Positions 54,813-64,000 of a DNA stretch of 64,000 nt are shown here, piece by piece. The stretch comes from Mastigocoleus testarum BC008 (GTDB taxonomy: Bacteria; Cyanobacteriota; Cyanobacteriia; Cyanobacteriales; Nostocaceae), in the NCBI RefSeq assembly GCF_001456025.1, contig NZ_LMTZ01000162.1, positions 62,001 to 126,000 on the forward strand, in the 5' to 3' direction. Positions within the stretch are counted from its first letter, which is position 1. Each line of letters starts with the position of its first letter. The position numbers were made by a program, and so were the translations under genes. The notes beneath the pieces were generated by a model, which had not been told where the DNA came from, searched no databases, and saw nothing but the letters and a program-made list of their open reading frames with translations.

Positions 54813-55917
54813 TGGCGAAGTAACTACCTATTATTAAGTGATTTCAACTGCATATATATTAACCAGACTTACATCAACTCACACCATATGAATACAAAGC
54901 AAAGTTAAGTCTGATAAGTAATAAGTTATTTTCAAAGTAAATTATGAGAGGTTTCTGACTGTTGAAAGAGTCTCAGACATCTAACAATACTAGATCTATC
55001 TCTACTACAGTTCCAAAATTTAAATTGAAGTTAGAAACCAAAATCGAAAACTAAAAAATAGTTCTACTGTTAACTTTATAGAAAACTATAAATTACTCAG
55101 ACTTTTTTGAAATTTTATTTCAGTTTTAGTTCGTAGCTTGATTCAGGCGATAAATTGAGATTTAGTCGAAATATTCCGCCATATCAAAAATTTTCATTAT
55201 TTCTGTAAAACTTGGTCTAAGGTTAGTCTAGAGCTTTTGGAAATTACATTGATTGCTTAATTAATGGGTATAAATTAATGGGTACAAATTCTACTACAAC
55301 TTTTTCCGCAAAAATCTCTTTCCTAGAGTCTATCAGCTGCTGTAATCATTAACTTTTTCTCAAGGCTCACCTTTTAAAGTCTCATCTTAAGACTAATAAA
55401 TCATATTGTAGTCAGCAAAAGTGTTATATCGTCCATTGCTCTTTATCATTTCTTCAGATTTCGTCTGAATTGACTCAATTAGCTCCTCTTACACCCAAAG
55501 CAATTGTTAAAAAAATGTTAAAAAATTAAAACATTTTGGGATTGAAAATCTGAATGTCACTCACTGCGGTTCTGCTCAAGGAATCCAAAACTCCAAGGAT
55601 ATTAGAGCTAAAAACTCAGTTTGTAACAAAAATTAGAGCGATAAGTAGTTCCGATAGTGAATTGGTTTTTGATTCGATGTCAAGCTTGTCACACAGTCAG
55701 AGATATGGGTTGGGTCTCAAACCCCAATATTTCCCTGAGTTTTTCACACTCCTTCCTTTGGGTATATACATAAAAACTTCATAGTTTAATATAATAATTG
55801 TGTAGTATTGTTAACATTTTTTTTAATGTATATGGTTTAGGGAAAACATTTACTAAACATTAAGAATAGTAAAGAACGTTAATATTAGTAAGAAACTTGG
55901 AATAATCCTTCTCATTT
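54813..55917. other. 1.1-kb spacer between thrS and the DUF2605 gene
   Basis: It must contain the divergent promoters of thrS (leftward) and the DUF2605 gene (rightward). A 76-codon frame at 55554-55784 has poor composition and no ribosome-binding site and is not called. No repeats were noticed. Confidence 0.5.
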
Positions 55918-56241
55918 ATGCGAGACTCGAAATTACCGGACTCAGAGTTACTTAAAACGGTATTGCAACCGTTGTTAGAAGATTTTCAATATTGGTTTGC
56001 ACGCTCGCGTGAATTTCTTGAAAAGGAAAAACTTGAGTTCATGAGTGGTGAGGAACAATCTGCCCTACTCGCCCGAGTTAAGCAGGCTCAAGAAGAAGTA
56101 AATACAGCAAAAATGCTGTTTAGTGCAACTGAAGGACAAGTTGGAATAGATATGGATACTTTGATACCTTGGCACCATGTGGTAACAGAATGTTGGAAAG
56201 TCGCTATGCGGTTTCGTTCTCAACAAGCTAAGGGGCATTAA
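55918..56241 (+). CDS. DUF2605 protein
   Basis: This 107-aa protein belongs to the cyanobacterial DUF2605 family, of unknown function. It is helical and soluble. The pattern LLKTVLQPLLEDFQYWFARSREFLE (shown as family hallmark) and MSGEEQSALLARVKQAQEEVNTA are followed by GIDMDTLIPWHHVVTECWKVAM. It is followed after 216 bases by the DUF2973 gene, a pairing recurrent in cyanobacteria, which suggests a joint but unknown role. Confidence 0.82.
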   Translation: MRDSKLPDSELLKTVLQPLLEDFQYWFARSREFLEKEKLEFMSGEEQSALLARVKQAQEEVNTAKMLFSATEGQVGIDMDTLIPWHHVVTECWKVAMRFRSQQAKGH

Positions 56242-56457
56242 GACGACACGATAGTTTGTCAGATGATAAAACACTTTAAACGTTGAACTTCAAAGTAGCT
56301 CTAGCAAACGTCTAAAGATACTTTGAGGCGATACAACGGTAGAGTTTTTAAGTACTTGAATTCTGTTGTATCATAAATCACTTGTCCGTATTTATGTGGA
56401 TAAGCGAAATCATAAAATATTCAATTTTGAAACTTGCTTCTCTTGGAGGAACACCCT

Positions 56458-56778
56458 ATGCTACACCTGCTTTACATTCTTGTTTTTACAATCCTTGCTT
56501 TAATAGCTGTTGCGAATTTAATCCGCAATCTAGTAATGTTCAGTTTTGATTCGGAGCAAAATTACCCTGGAAAAACTTCTTCTGTAGCAAATAATGGTAA
56601 TTTAGCTTACATGGCAACAAATAAACAGCATCCAGAGTTACTGGATGAAGCGGGTAATTTGATTAAAGAACCATTATTAGTAATGCGTTCGATTAATGTT
56701 GAAGATGCACGCCAAAAGCTTGATGCACTTTATGAAGCTTCTCCTGGGAAGAAAAGAGATAATAGAGAAGAAAGTTAA
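56458..56778 (+). CDS. DUF2973 protein with one transmembrane helix
   Basis: This 106-aa protein has an N-terminal transmembrane segment (LHLLYILVFTILALIAVANL), then NLVMFSFDSEQ, HPELLDEAGNLIKEPLLVMRSI and a helical end. It is a cyanobacterial family of unknown function. The ATG at 56458 follows a strong GGAGGA site (56444-56449); an upstream in-frame TTG at 56434 overlaps that site and is unlikely. It forms a pair with the DUF2605 gene. Confidence 0.82.
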   Translation: MLHLLYILVFTILALIAVANLIRNLVMFSFDSEQNYPGKTSSVANNGNLAYMATNKQHPELLDEAGNLIKEPLLVMRSINVEDARQKLDALYEASPGKKRDNREES

Positions 56779-57122
56779 AGTTAAATATTTAGCTTAGCAA
56801 TATACCAAATACTACCCGCATTCAAGGTTATCTTTGTTAAATGCTAGGTAATAAAGACTAATAATATCCATCTAATTCAAGTTAGGAGTAAGGTTTTTCT
56901 ATCTGTGACTCCTAACTTTTAGTTGTTTGGGGAGTAGAGAACAGGGAATAGGGAGCAGGTAATACAAAGAAGGGGAATAAATAATAAAAGATATATCCTA
57001 ATCCAACAAACTAGTACCTCTGCGCGGAAGTCACCAGCTATCGTCTACTCTTTAGAGTGGAGTGCAACCTATGTCCAGTTTTGGATAGGTTTTACACAAG
57101 TGTCTTGAATTATGAAAAAACT
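56779..57122. other. Spacer after the DUF2973 gene
   Basis: A+T-rich with small repeats (GGGGAGTAGAGAACAGGGAA region, GGGAGCAGG) and no gene. The bidirectional terminator at 57123-57157 closes both neighbouring transcripts. Confidence 0.5.
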
Positions 57123-57157
57123 ACACACCAATCTTTAAGAAAGGTGTGTTTTTATTT
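57123..57157. terminator. Bidirectional intrinsic terminator
   Basis: The stem ACACACC/GGTGTGT is followed by TTTTTATTTT on the plus strand and, read on the minus strand, by AGTTTTTTC. It lies just downstream of the leftward glucosidase gene and also after the DUF2605/DUF2973 pair. Confidence 0.8.
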
Positions 57158-57170
57158 TGAATTTGCTGGG

Positions 57171-59465
57171 TCATGCTTCAATGACGACGCGCAAATTACC
57201 CCGTTTTTTGGCTACGCGACAAGCTGTAGTATTTCCAGAACGCTCGAACTCCAAATCGAGGATTGTCCCACCAACTCTTAAGTTTTGTAAGGACAACCTG
57301 TTAATTGATTCTGGCAAAGTGGGGTCAATAATCCGCAAGCAATTGTTAGGTGCATCGGGAACCAAATTAACGATCATATGTAATAGTTGGAAAACACTTC
57401 CAGTCGCCCAAGCTTGAGGCGTACAAGCAACGGGATATTGTACGGGAGCATTTTCGCCATTACGTTCGTAACCACAGAATAATTCCGGAGGACGTTGATA
57501 AGCTTGCTGAGAAGTCATATCAAACAAACCTTCAAAAATTTCTAAAGCTTGATCGACAAGACCTAGCGATCGCAGTCCCATAGCAATTAAAGCATTATCA
57601 TGGGGCCACACAGAACCAATATGGTAACCCATAGGATTATATGCGGGAGACAAACTACTTAAAGTTCGAATTCCCCAACCGTTAAACATATCTGGTGCGC
57701 GCAATCTTTCCGCAACGCTGTAAGCTTTTTCAGGAGAAAATAAACCCAAATGCAGGCAGTGACCAGGGTTAGAAGTAATACTATCAACCTGCTTACCCTC
57801 ACCATCCAAAGCTAAAGCACAAAAATCTTGGTCTTCAATCCAAAAGTCCTTATTAAAATTCTGCTTGAGGTTTCTGGCTTCTTCTTGCCAGCGATCTGCT
57901 AGATCCAAGCGCTTTTTCATTTTGGCTATTTCAGCCAATCGAAGTTTTGCAGCGTAAACGTAAGCTTGAACTTCGCAAAGAGTAATCGATCCATGGGCTA
58001 ATTCTCCTTTGCGGTCAACAACACAATCTCCGGAATCCTTCCAACCCTGATTAACCAAGCCACCTTTTGATTTGCGGAAATAGCTTAGATAACCGGTAAT
58101 TTTCATATTACGGTCAATCCAATTCATTGCAGCCAAAGCATTTGGCCATAGTTGCTCTAGAGTTTCGCCATCATGGGTCCAAGCATAATACTCACAATAG
58201 AGCATTATCCATAATGGTGTAGCATCAACAGTTCCATAATAAGGAGTATGGGGTATTTCTTGAGTTCGAGCTAGTTCACCCCAACGCAGCTCGTGTAAAA
58301 TTTTACCTGGTTCTTCTTCGCGCCATTCGTCGTCAACTTTACCTTGATAGTGGGCTAATAATTTCAGAGTTTCTTTGGCAATTTGCGGATTTAGCATTAA
58401 GGTTTGGGAAGCCGTAATCAAGGAATCTCGACCAAATAAAGCTGAGAACCAAGGAACCCCTGCCGAAACGGTTTTATACTTGCCAAAAGATTGGCGCAAT
58501 AAATACATATCCTGCTCAGCTCTTTCAATCACGCGATCAAAAGTTCCTTTGTCCGAGCGAATTTTAGTAATATGTTGTCCCCAATGTTGCTCCTCCATTA
58601 ATTCAGCAGATCTTGCTTGAACTAAAGTCACAGGAGAGCTAACAATGGAACTAGATTTATTATTTGTTAATAAATTTATTCTATAACCTAACCTTTGGGT
58701 TTCGTGGGAAGCCAACTCTAACTGCCACACAGCAGTATAACCTTTAAAATAATCGGGCTGTCGATGTTGAAAATGGATACGCGATTCCATTATCAACCCG
58801 TCAAGACCTTGATAGGCCATAGTTAAAGCTTTATCTTCTTCAGCCTCAGATAATTTCTGATTTTGGGAAGTGCTGCTACCATCACCATTAGTAGTATTTT
58901 CTTCCAGTGGATTTTCTACCAAACGCAACAGTCTACCCCTTTGGTTTCGACCATAACCGCGCACTTCAAACAAATCGGCAAAATCTGCCTCAAAACTTAT
59001 ACTTAATTCAAAACTCGCGCTGGAGGTACCGTAGTTAGATATTTCTAATTCTTCAAATAATGCACCGTTAAGTACTATCTCACGCCGAATACCTACTGTA
59101 TCAGGCTTTAATCCTTCATTTATTTTTGGATTAGTACATAAGACGGAGAGGGAAAATCCTTTATCTGCTGTAGAACTCAATAGTACTGGTGATCGCCCTT
59201 CAATTTGTAGCTCCAAACGATTAATGAACCGGGTATCGGAACAAAATAATCCCATACTAGGATTATTATCACCTAAGGAACATCCAGTAATATTACCTAA
59301 AGTATCTGTTACTAAAAATAAATCATCATCCTTAACAGTCAATGTTGGCTGCGGTCTTTCACTCACAACACAAGGCCATTCTGGGATGGGCATTTGCTCT
59401 GCATAAATGAAAGTTTTTCCGTCTAAAATGATGTTTTCTGATGTCATAAATGTATCTAAACTCAT
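57171..59465 (-). CDS. Amylo-alpha-1,6-glucosidase (glycogen debranching type)
   Basis: This 764-aa protein has an N-terminal GDE_N_bis-like beta domain (about 45-330; MGLFCSDTRFINRLELQIEG, GIRREIVLNGALFEELEISN) and a C-terminal (alpha/alpha)6 glucosidase domain (about 330-760). The latter has AGVPWFSALFGRDSLITASQ with the putative acid, DSGDCVVDRKGELAHG, NPMGYHIGSVWPHDNALIA and ERNGENAPVQYPVACTPQAW. It would hydrolyse alpha-1,6 branches of glycogen-like glucans, or possibly act on sucrose- or compatible-solute-like glucosides. Two in-frame starts exist (59465 and 59447). No signal peptide is visible, so it is cytosolic. Confidence 0.88.
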   Translation of the reverse strand: MSLDTFMTSENIILDGKTFIYAEQMPIPEWPCVVSERPQPTLTVKDDDLFLVTDTLGNITGCSLGDNNPSMGLFCSDTRFINRLELQIEGRSPVLLSSTADKGFSLSVLCTNPKINEGLKPDTVGIRREIVLNGALFEELEISNYGTSSASFELSISFEADFADLFEVRGYGRNQRGRLLRLVENPLEENTTNGDGSSTSQNQKLSEAEEDKALTMAYQGLDGLIMESRIHFQHRQPDYFKGYTAVWQLELASHETQRLGYRINLLTNNKSSSIVSSPVTLVQARSAELMEEQHWGQHITKIRSDKGTFDRVIERAEQDMYLLRQSFGKYKTVSAGVPWFSALFGRDSLITASQTLMLNPQIAKETLKLLAHYQGKVDDEWREEEPGKILHELRWGELARTQEIPHTPYYGTVDATPLWIMLYCEYYAWTHDGETLEQLWPNALAAMNWIDRNMKITGYLSYFRKSKGGLVNQGWKDSGDCVVDRKGELAHGSITLCEVQAYVYAAKLRLAEIAKMKKRLDLADRWQEEARNLKQNFNKDFWIEDQDFCALALDGEGKQVDSITSNPGHCLHLGLFSPEKAYSVAERLRAPDMFNGWGIRTLSSLSPAYNPMGYHIGSVWPHDNALIAMGLRSLGLVDQALEIFEGLFDMTSQQAYQRPPELFCGYERNGENAPVQYPVACTPQAWATGSVFQLLHMIVNLVPDAPNNCLRIIDPTLPESINRLSLQNLRVGGTILDLEFERSGNTTACRVAKKRGNLRVVIEA

Positions 59466-61503
59466 CCGCTTATTTACGTGTATGTCCTAGGATTTCTTAG
59501 ACTCTTTCAGCCCAACAGGAAAAATATGCTGTTTACAGCTGCTTGAACTATTTGAACAAAAACAAGCAATAAAACAACGGTTCTCAATTTAAATAATCAA
59601 ATCTTTATCTATCTAACCGCTGTCTAAAAGTATCAATAGAAACATTTTACGCATAAGTGTAAATTGTCGTTTCATTTGCATACAATAAAATACTCAAACT
59701 AATTTGGGTGGGACAATTACATGGAAAAATGACATGGGAAAATGCTTGAATTCATATCAAGCCGTATTTTGAGAACACCAGAAATAAAAATAAAAAATAA
59801 AAATATCTATAACTTTAGTCAATGGCCAGAAGTTGTAGAGTCGGAAATTTAAACTAAATAATTAGTTTACGAGGTTACCAGCTGATCGTAAACACGGAAA
59901 AAGTTTTGGGCATATTTTTGAGTTAGATTAGCTAGCAGGTGCTCTTCAAATCATTAATTAAATTTATTATATCCCTAGCTAATTATAAGATTTTTTGTGT
60001 AAAACAACTTCATCAACGGCATAAGTAATTTTGGTAAGGTTGAGAAAAAGATTTGTAGAATAGGGATTGGGAATGCTTCCTTACCCATTTTGATTTACCC
60101 CATCCGATCGGTTTTAAATCTCTTCAACAGCTTATTAAGCATACCAACAAAAATTACCTCCACAGAATAAATATGTTTTTTATTTTACTTATGTTAGTTA
60201 ATTTTAATTACGCTGCAATAAGTTATACGAAGTTTAAAATATATTTAAGCTTGCTAAAGCAATGAATTGATTTTGGCGAATTATTACTATTTTTGAAGTC
60301 AAAAGTCAATTATTTCTGTCAAAATCAAGTCAAATCATAATATTTCACATAAGTATTAATACTTTAGAGAATAAATAATTAATGTCGCTGTTTATGAATA
60401 AAAATATTATTTTTTTAATTTATCTTAGTAATTTAAATTTTGCATATCAACCATCAAAGTGTTTTTTTGCAAAACTATATAAATAATTTAATAAAAATCT
60501 ATTTTTTGAATCGACAGAATCGTAAATATTATTAGAATTACCCTGTAAATTTTATATTTTGCGATATTTTGCTGGTAAGCCTTGAAAAAATGGCATTTTT
60601 GAAATGTTTATTCTGGCTTAAAAATTTATAATTAATAAGCTGTATCTATTTCTAATTAAAATCTGTAATTAAATTTTATGGAGAAATAAATAATTATTTC
60701 TGTTTTACAGATTGCTAAATAATCAAGTAGGATAAAACGCTAAATTAAAACTTCCAGCAATTAAATGTAATTAATATAACAAACCAACAATATTGTACTT
60801 AAGGTTAAATAGTTATGAGCTTTATCAAAACCACATAATTTATGTTTGAAAGAGCGTGAATTACAAATCTTATGAGTAAGTGCTAGCAGATTTTCGTGTT
60901 GCTCAAGATGTATATTGAGCTAGTAGTTTATGATTTAAGACGTTACGGTGTCAGCATAATGAGAAAATGTAATTTGAGTATGGATGAGCCTGGAGCGAGT
61001 AAAAAGTTAAGACTCGTTCATGTTTATTTCCGGGAGACACATAAAGAAAAAAACGCCTACAGTGTTGATATCTGATAATTTTCAGGAAATAGCAACAAGC
61101 TTTGCAATACTGTATCGCCTGAAAGCTCTTTTCCTAAAAGAGTATGGTAATAGAGATGATGAATTATCGTAACAGGTGTTGTACAGACAATAAATGCTTG
61201 CGAGAGTAAGTGTTGTTGTTACGGGCGGTTTTTGGAGCGATATACATTTTGATTTGTGTATTCAGAAGGAAAGCTCAGCATTGCCTACATATTTTTATTT
61301 AATCGAGTCTTATTCGACCGAGGTATGCAAATTAAAGTCCTTTTGGCTTACTTTCGATTAATGAATCGAGCCAATCTCTCAAATTAACTTTACTTTGCTA
61401 TTCTTTACGTGTAATAGCTATGGTAGTTAACTTGGGAAACCGTTGTAATTTGTACAATGCATCTGAGTTGATGTTGTCCAGATTGTGGCTCTAAACAACA
61501 TTC
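59466..61503. other. 2.04-kb gene-free region between the glucosidase and the DICT-kinase genes
   Basis: This is the longest gap in the window, with A+T-rich islands such as 60230-60820. I found no frame above about 45 codons with a ribosome-binding site, no repeat array and no obvious intrinsic terminator. The promoters of both flanking genes lie here, and an unidentified small RNA is possible. Confidence 0.5.
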
Positions 61504-63519
61504 ATGAGCATTTCGACTTCAGTGCTAAGTGATTTGCTACAGGCGCTACCCCACCTCCGACCCCAGCTTTACTTTAAGGCTTCACTGACAGCACTTTCTC
61601 ACGCAATGGAAGATCAAGTTTTGGCTGCTACTTTGGAGCAGCCATTGGTGATTGCGAATTTTCAAAGGGAAAGATTTTATCGCCAGGAAGCACATCGATA
61701 CCAGCGTCTAGCACAAATCAGCAATCAAATTTATGTATTATCTGCGCCAGAAACGGATTTTGCTAATAGTTCAGAGTATTATGAAAAAATTGCTTTCGAG
61801 CCAGACGATTCTTTAAGTCAGGAATGGCATTTAGTTGTAATTGCTCAGAACTATGCTACCTGTTTGGTTTGTCGTGAAAGCGTTGGTTCATTAGCAAAGC
61901 ATAAGCAAATACGGGAAGTCGCTAGTAGTCTTGATATGGACGCAGCCCGCAGATTTGAAGGAATTTGGACTGCAGAAAGGGGAGTAAGTCTCAAAGCGGC
62001 AGACTTCCTACTCCAAAAAATTTTGACTTATCGACCCGAACTAGCCGATAAAGTCGAGCAAGCAAAGCAAAGGTTGGGAATTGGGACAACAGGAGGTCAA
62101 GAGTTATCAACGTTAGAGCAAAATAATGAATACGCTTGTGACATTGATACTAATCCTTTTGTCCAACGCTTAGTAACCTATCTACAAGCCAGCCAATATA
62201 AATTACATAAAGCTTATCGTTCGATTTCTGCTCAAGCTCGCAAAGAACGATTGGTAAATTCCATTAGTACTGCAATTCGTCGCTCCTTGGATCCGCAAGA
62301 GGTTTTAAAAGTCGCAGCACAAGAATTAGGGCAAAATATGGCAGCTTCACGTTGCTTAATTTATCGTGCCCAAGCCAATGACAATAAGGCGACAATCGAA
62401 CATGAGTTCTTAAATAATGGTTTAGTATCTGTTTTGGGGAAAAAATGGCCCTTAGCTAATAATCCTTTGTTTCAGTCTGTTGTCCAGGAGGGAGAAGGAA
62501 TTTGTGTCACGGATGTAATTCACGAACCAAGGGTTACCGGTTCTAGGGAACTTTGGCGCTTGGTGGAAAAATTTTCAATTCGTTCTTGGTTGATAGAACC
62601 CGTACTATTTCAAGGAAGATTGTTGGGGATTGTGGAATTGCACTACTGTACTGAAGTTCCCCACGAATGGCAGACAGGAGAAGTAGATATGGTCAAAGCG
62701 ATCGCTACCCATCTCGGTTCTGCTTTAATTCAAGCTGAAGCCTACGCCAATTTAGAAGATCTTAACCAGCAATTAGAAGCTCTCGACCGTACCCGCAGCA
62801 ACTTAATTGCGATTACCGGGCACGAGTTGCGCACGCCCCTTTCGACAATTCAAGTGTGTTTGGAAAGTCTTTCCACCGAACCTGATATGCCCGCAGAACT
62901 CAGGCAGGTGATGTTAAACACAGCACTTTCTGATTCTGAAAGAATGCGGAAATTAGTGCAAGATTTTCTTACCCTTTCTAATTTGGAAAGCGGACGGGTA
63001 GAATGGCATCCTGAATCTTTAACATTAAAGGAATGTATTGACCTGTCCCTGAGCAGGGTTAATACCCGTGTTGTTCAAGAAGAATTACCTGAAATCACAA
63101 CTGATGTTGCCAAAAAATTACCTTTAGTCAAAGCAGATGGTGATTGGTTAGTTGAGGTACTAGCAAAATTAATAGATAATGCCTGCAAATTCACGCCGTC
63201 AGGGGGGCAAATTAAGATTTCTGCCCACTTGAATAAGCAACACATGGTAGAGGTTACTGTTGCCGATACTGGTAGGGGTATCGAACCCAATCGCCTGGAG
63301 GTAGTTTTTGACCGTTTCTACCAGGAAGAAGGAGCTTTGAGGCGAACTGCAGGTGGAACTGGGCTAGGCTTAGCCATTTGTCGCCAGATTGTTATTGGCT
63401 GGGGTGGAGAAATTTGGGCAAAGTCATTAGGTAAAGACCAAGGAAGTGAGTTTCACTTCACCATACCTGTATTTGAAGGGAGTCAGGGACAAAAACGCTC
63501 CAAAGTTAATAGTAATTAG
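61504..63519 (+). CDS. DICT-GAF sensor histidine kinase
   Basis: This 671-aa soluble kinase has an N-terminal DICT domain (about 15-180; RPQLYFKASLTALSHAMEDQ, LVIANFQRERFYRQEAHRY), a domain linked by gene context to light or tetrapyrrole-related signalling in cyanobacteria. Next is a GAF domain (about 250-410; CLIYRAQANDN, FSIRSWLIEPVLFQGRLLGI, shown in part). HisKA carries H440 in ITGHELRTPLSTIQ. HATPase_c (about 535-660) has LIDNACKFTPSGGQI, DTGRGIEPNRLEVVFDRFYQ and GGTGLGLAICRQI. There is no receiver domain, so a separate response regulator is needed. It lies 332 bases upstream of psaD in the same direction. Confidence 0.9.
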   Translation: MSISTSVLSDLLQALPHLRPQLYFKASLTALSHAMEDQVLAATLEQPLVIANFQRERFYRQEAHRYQRLAQISNQIYVLSAPETDFANSSEYYEKIAFEPDDSLSQEWHLVVIAQNYATCLVCRESVGSLAKHKQIREVASSLDMDAARRFEGIWTAERGVSLKAADFLLQKILTYRPELADKVEQAKQRLGIGTTGGQELSTLEQNNEYACDIDTNPFVQRLVTYLQASQYKLHKAYRSISAQARKERLVNSISTAIRRSLDPQEVLKVAAQELGQNMAASRCLIYRAQANDNKATIEHEFLNNGLVSVLGKKWPLANNPLFQSVVQEGEGICVTDVIHEPRVTGSRELWRLVEKFSIRSWLIEPVLFQGRLLGIVELHYCTEVPHEWQTGEVDMVKAIATHLGSALIQAEAYANLEDLNQQLEALDRTRSNLIAITGHELRTPLSTIQVCLESLSTEPDMPAELRQVMLNTALSDSERMRKLVQDFLTLSNLESGRVEWHPESLTLKECIDLSLSRVNTRVVQEELPEITTDVAKKLPLVKADGDWLVEVLAKLIDNACKFTPSGGQIKISAHLNKQHMVEVTVADTGRGIEPNRLEVVFDRFYQEEGALRRTAGGTGLGLAICRQIVIGWGGEIWAKSLGKDQGSEFHFTIPVFEGSQGQKRSKVNSN

Positions 63520-63583
63520 TGGTTGGGGATAGCACTGCGTGCCGCCGCAAGCGGCATATGGGGATAGGCGACTGGGGTACGCC

Positions 63584-63603
63584 CGCACTGCGATCGCAGT
63601 GCG
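63584..63603. repeat. 20-bp perfect palindrome with HIP1 core
   Basis: CGCACTGCGATCGCAGTGCG is fully self-complementary, with GCGATCGC (HIP1) in its centre. HIP1 is the highly iterated palindrome of cyanobacteria; extension to 20 bp is unusual. Confidence 0.8.
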
Positions 63604-63641
63604 CAAACCTGCTACGGGTGTCGTCTGTTTTGACTTTTAAC

Positions 63642-63676
63642 TTATGTCCTACGGACACGCGATGCTAATGACTTTT
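63642..63676 (+). repeat. Dispersed repeat TTATGTCCTACGGACAC type, copy
   Basis: Same family as 8604-8635, followed by TGACTTTTAACTTTTAACTT units. Confidence 0.65.
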
Positions 63677-63774
63677 AACTTTTAACTTTTGATTTTACCC
63701 CCTACGGAGTGTTCAATTAGCGTTCGGAAAATTGAATTATAAACATTGGGAAAAAAAATAAATGACTAAAAACT

Positions 63775-63792
63775 GTTAAAGTTCCTTACATA
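63775..63792 (+). promoter_or_regulatory. Possible HLR1-type (RpaB) site upstream of psaD
   Basis: Two 8-base segments, GTTAAAGT and CTTACATA, are separated by two bases, 60 bases upstream of the psaD ATG. This fits the HLR1 layout (KTTACAWW-N2-KTTACAWW) with two and one mismatches. RpaB regulates photosystem I genes through such sites in other cyanobacteria. Spacing fits, but the sequence match is imperfect. Confidence 0.35.
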
Positions 63793-63851
63793 ATCGCAAT
63801 ATTTGCCCGACGGGAGTGCTACGATGCCGTAAAAACCTTGAGAGAAACTTT

Positions 63852-64000
63852 ATGGCAGACACACTTACTGGAAAAACTCCAATATTTGGTGGTAATACGG
63901 GTGGCTTGTTGCAAAAAGCACAAGAAGAAGAGAAATACGCCATTACTTGGACTAGCCCTAAAGAGCAAGTTTTTGAATTGCCCACAGGTGGCGCAGCTGT
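63852..64000 (+). CDS. psaD: Photosystem I subunit PsaD (5' part, truncated by window end)
   Basis: PsaD is the stromal/cytoplasmic ferredoxin-docking subunit of photosystem I. The first 49 residues are present: they begin ADTLTGKTPIFGGNTGGLL and continue EEEKYAITWTSPKEQVFELP, which is the highly conserved PsaD N-terminus. The remaining about 90 residues lie beyond the window. The ATG at 63852 follows GAGAGAAACTTT, with GAG as a weak ribosome-binding site. The upstream neighbour is a DICT-GAF kinase. Confidence 0.96.
   Translation, partial: MADTLTGKTPIFGGNTGGLLQKAQEEEKYAITWTSPKEQVFELPTGGAA

Larger units (their letters stand above)
63520..63851. other. Spacer between the DICT kinase and psaD
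   Basis: It contains the 20-bp palindrome at 63584-63603, the heptamer-like TGACTTTTAACTT units and dispersed repeat (63629-63696), and the psaD promoter region. No gene is present. Confidence 0.6.

Noticed and set aside
55554..55784. 76-codon plus-strand frame in the thrS-DUF2605 spacer
   Set aside because: No ribosome-binding site, low-complexity mixed composition, no recognisable motif.

Overview
The window is a chromosomal segment of a filamentous, very probably heterocyst-forming cyanobacterium (Nostocales). The evidence is psaD, ndhD, ferredoxin-thioredoxin reductase, Gun4, Ycf20, Ycf35 and Ycf46; frequent HIP1 palindromes (GCGATCGC); short tandem heptamer repeats; a kaiABC cluster whose KaiA is the short C-terminal-only form; and a TolC-type gene directly after kaiC that matches the kaiC-hgdD arrangement of Nostoc/Anabaena (heterocyst glycolipid export). 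The DNA is A+T-rich with long gene-free spacers. I found no tRNA, rRNA, CRISPR array or prophage.

Layout. 0-2.5 kb: a group II intron with its reverse transcriptase/HNH protein. 2.7-14.9 kb: housekeeping genes (gun4, an ABC ATPase, thioredoxin, an aminotransferase, purA, rplY, a two-domain kinase-like protein, a DUF218 protein, a metallophosphoesterase, ftrV). 15.5-19.3 kb: a GNAT acetyltransferase, SelO, glycerate kinase, ycf20. 20.4-28.9 kb: a 926-residue repeat exoprotein, a GT39-like glycosyltransferase and a 1158-residue CBS/hybrid histidine kinase. 30.4-35.5 kb: kaiA-kaiB-kaiC-tolC/hgdD. 36-42.6 kb: a ribbon-helix-helix protein, ycf46, ycf35, thrB, a coiled-coil protein, ndhD. 43.3-52.3 kb: a YdeP/FdhF-type molybdopterin oxidoreductase and its presumed sulfurtransferase FdhD, separated by a repeat-rich accessory island. 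53-64 kb: thrS, a DUF2605/DUF2973 pair, a glycogen-debranching-type glucosidase, a DICT-GAF histidine kinase and the start of psaD.

The most unusual locus is the island at 45.5-51.1 kb. It carries a two-gene minus-strand unit: a small protein resembling the effector-associated constant component EACC1, then a 967-residue CHAT protease - STAND NTPase - GUN4 fusion. The unit looks like an NLR-style conflict or cell-death module whose C-terminal sensor position is taken by a tetrapyrrole-binding fold. The same window also encodes the canonical Gun4 at 2.7 kb. The island is bracketed by copies of one hairpin repeat and contains a decayed Y1/REP-type transposase and a GIY-YIG nuclease, which suggests repeat-associated acquisition between ydeP and fdhD.
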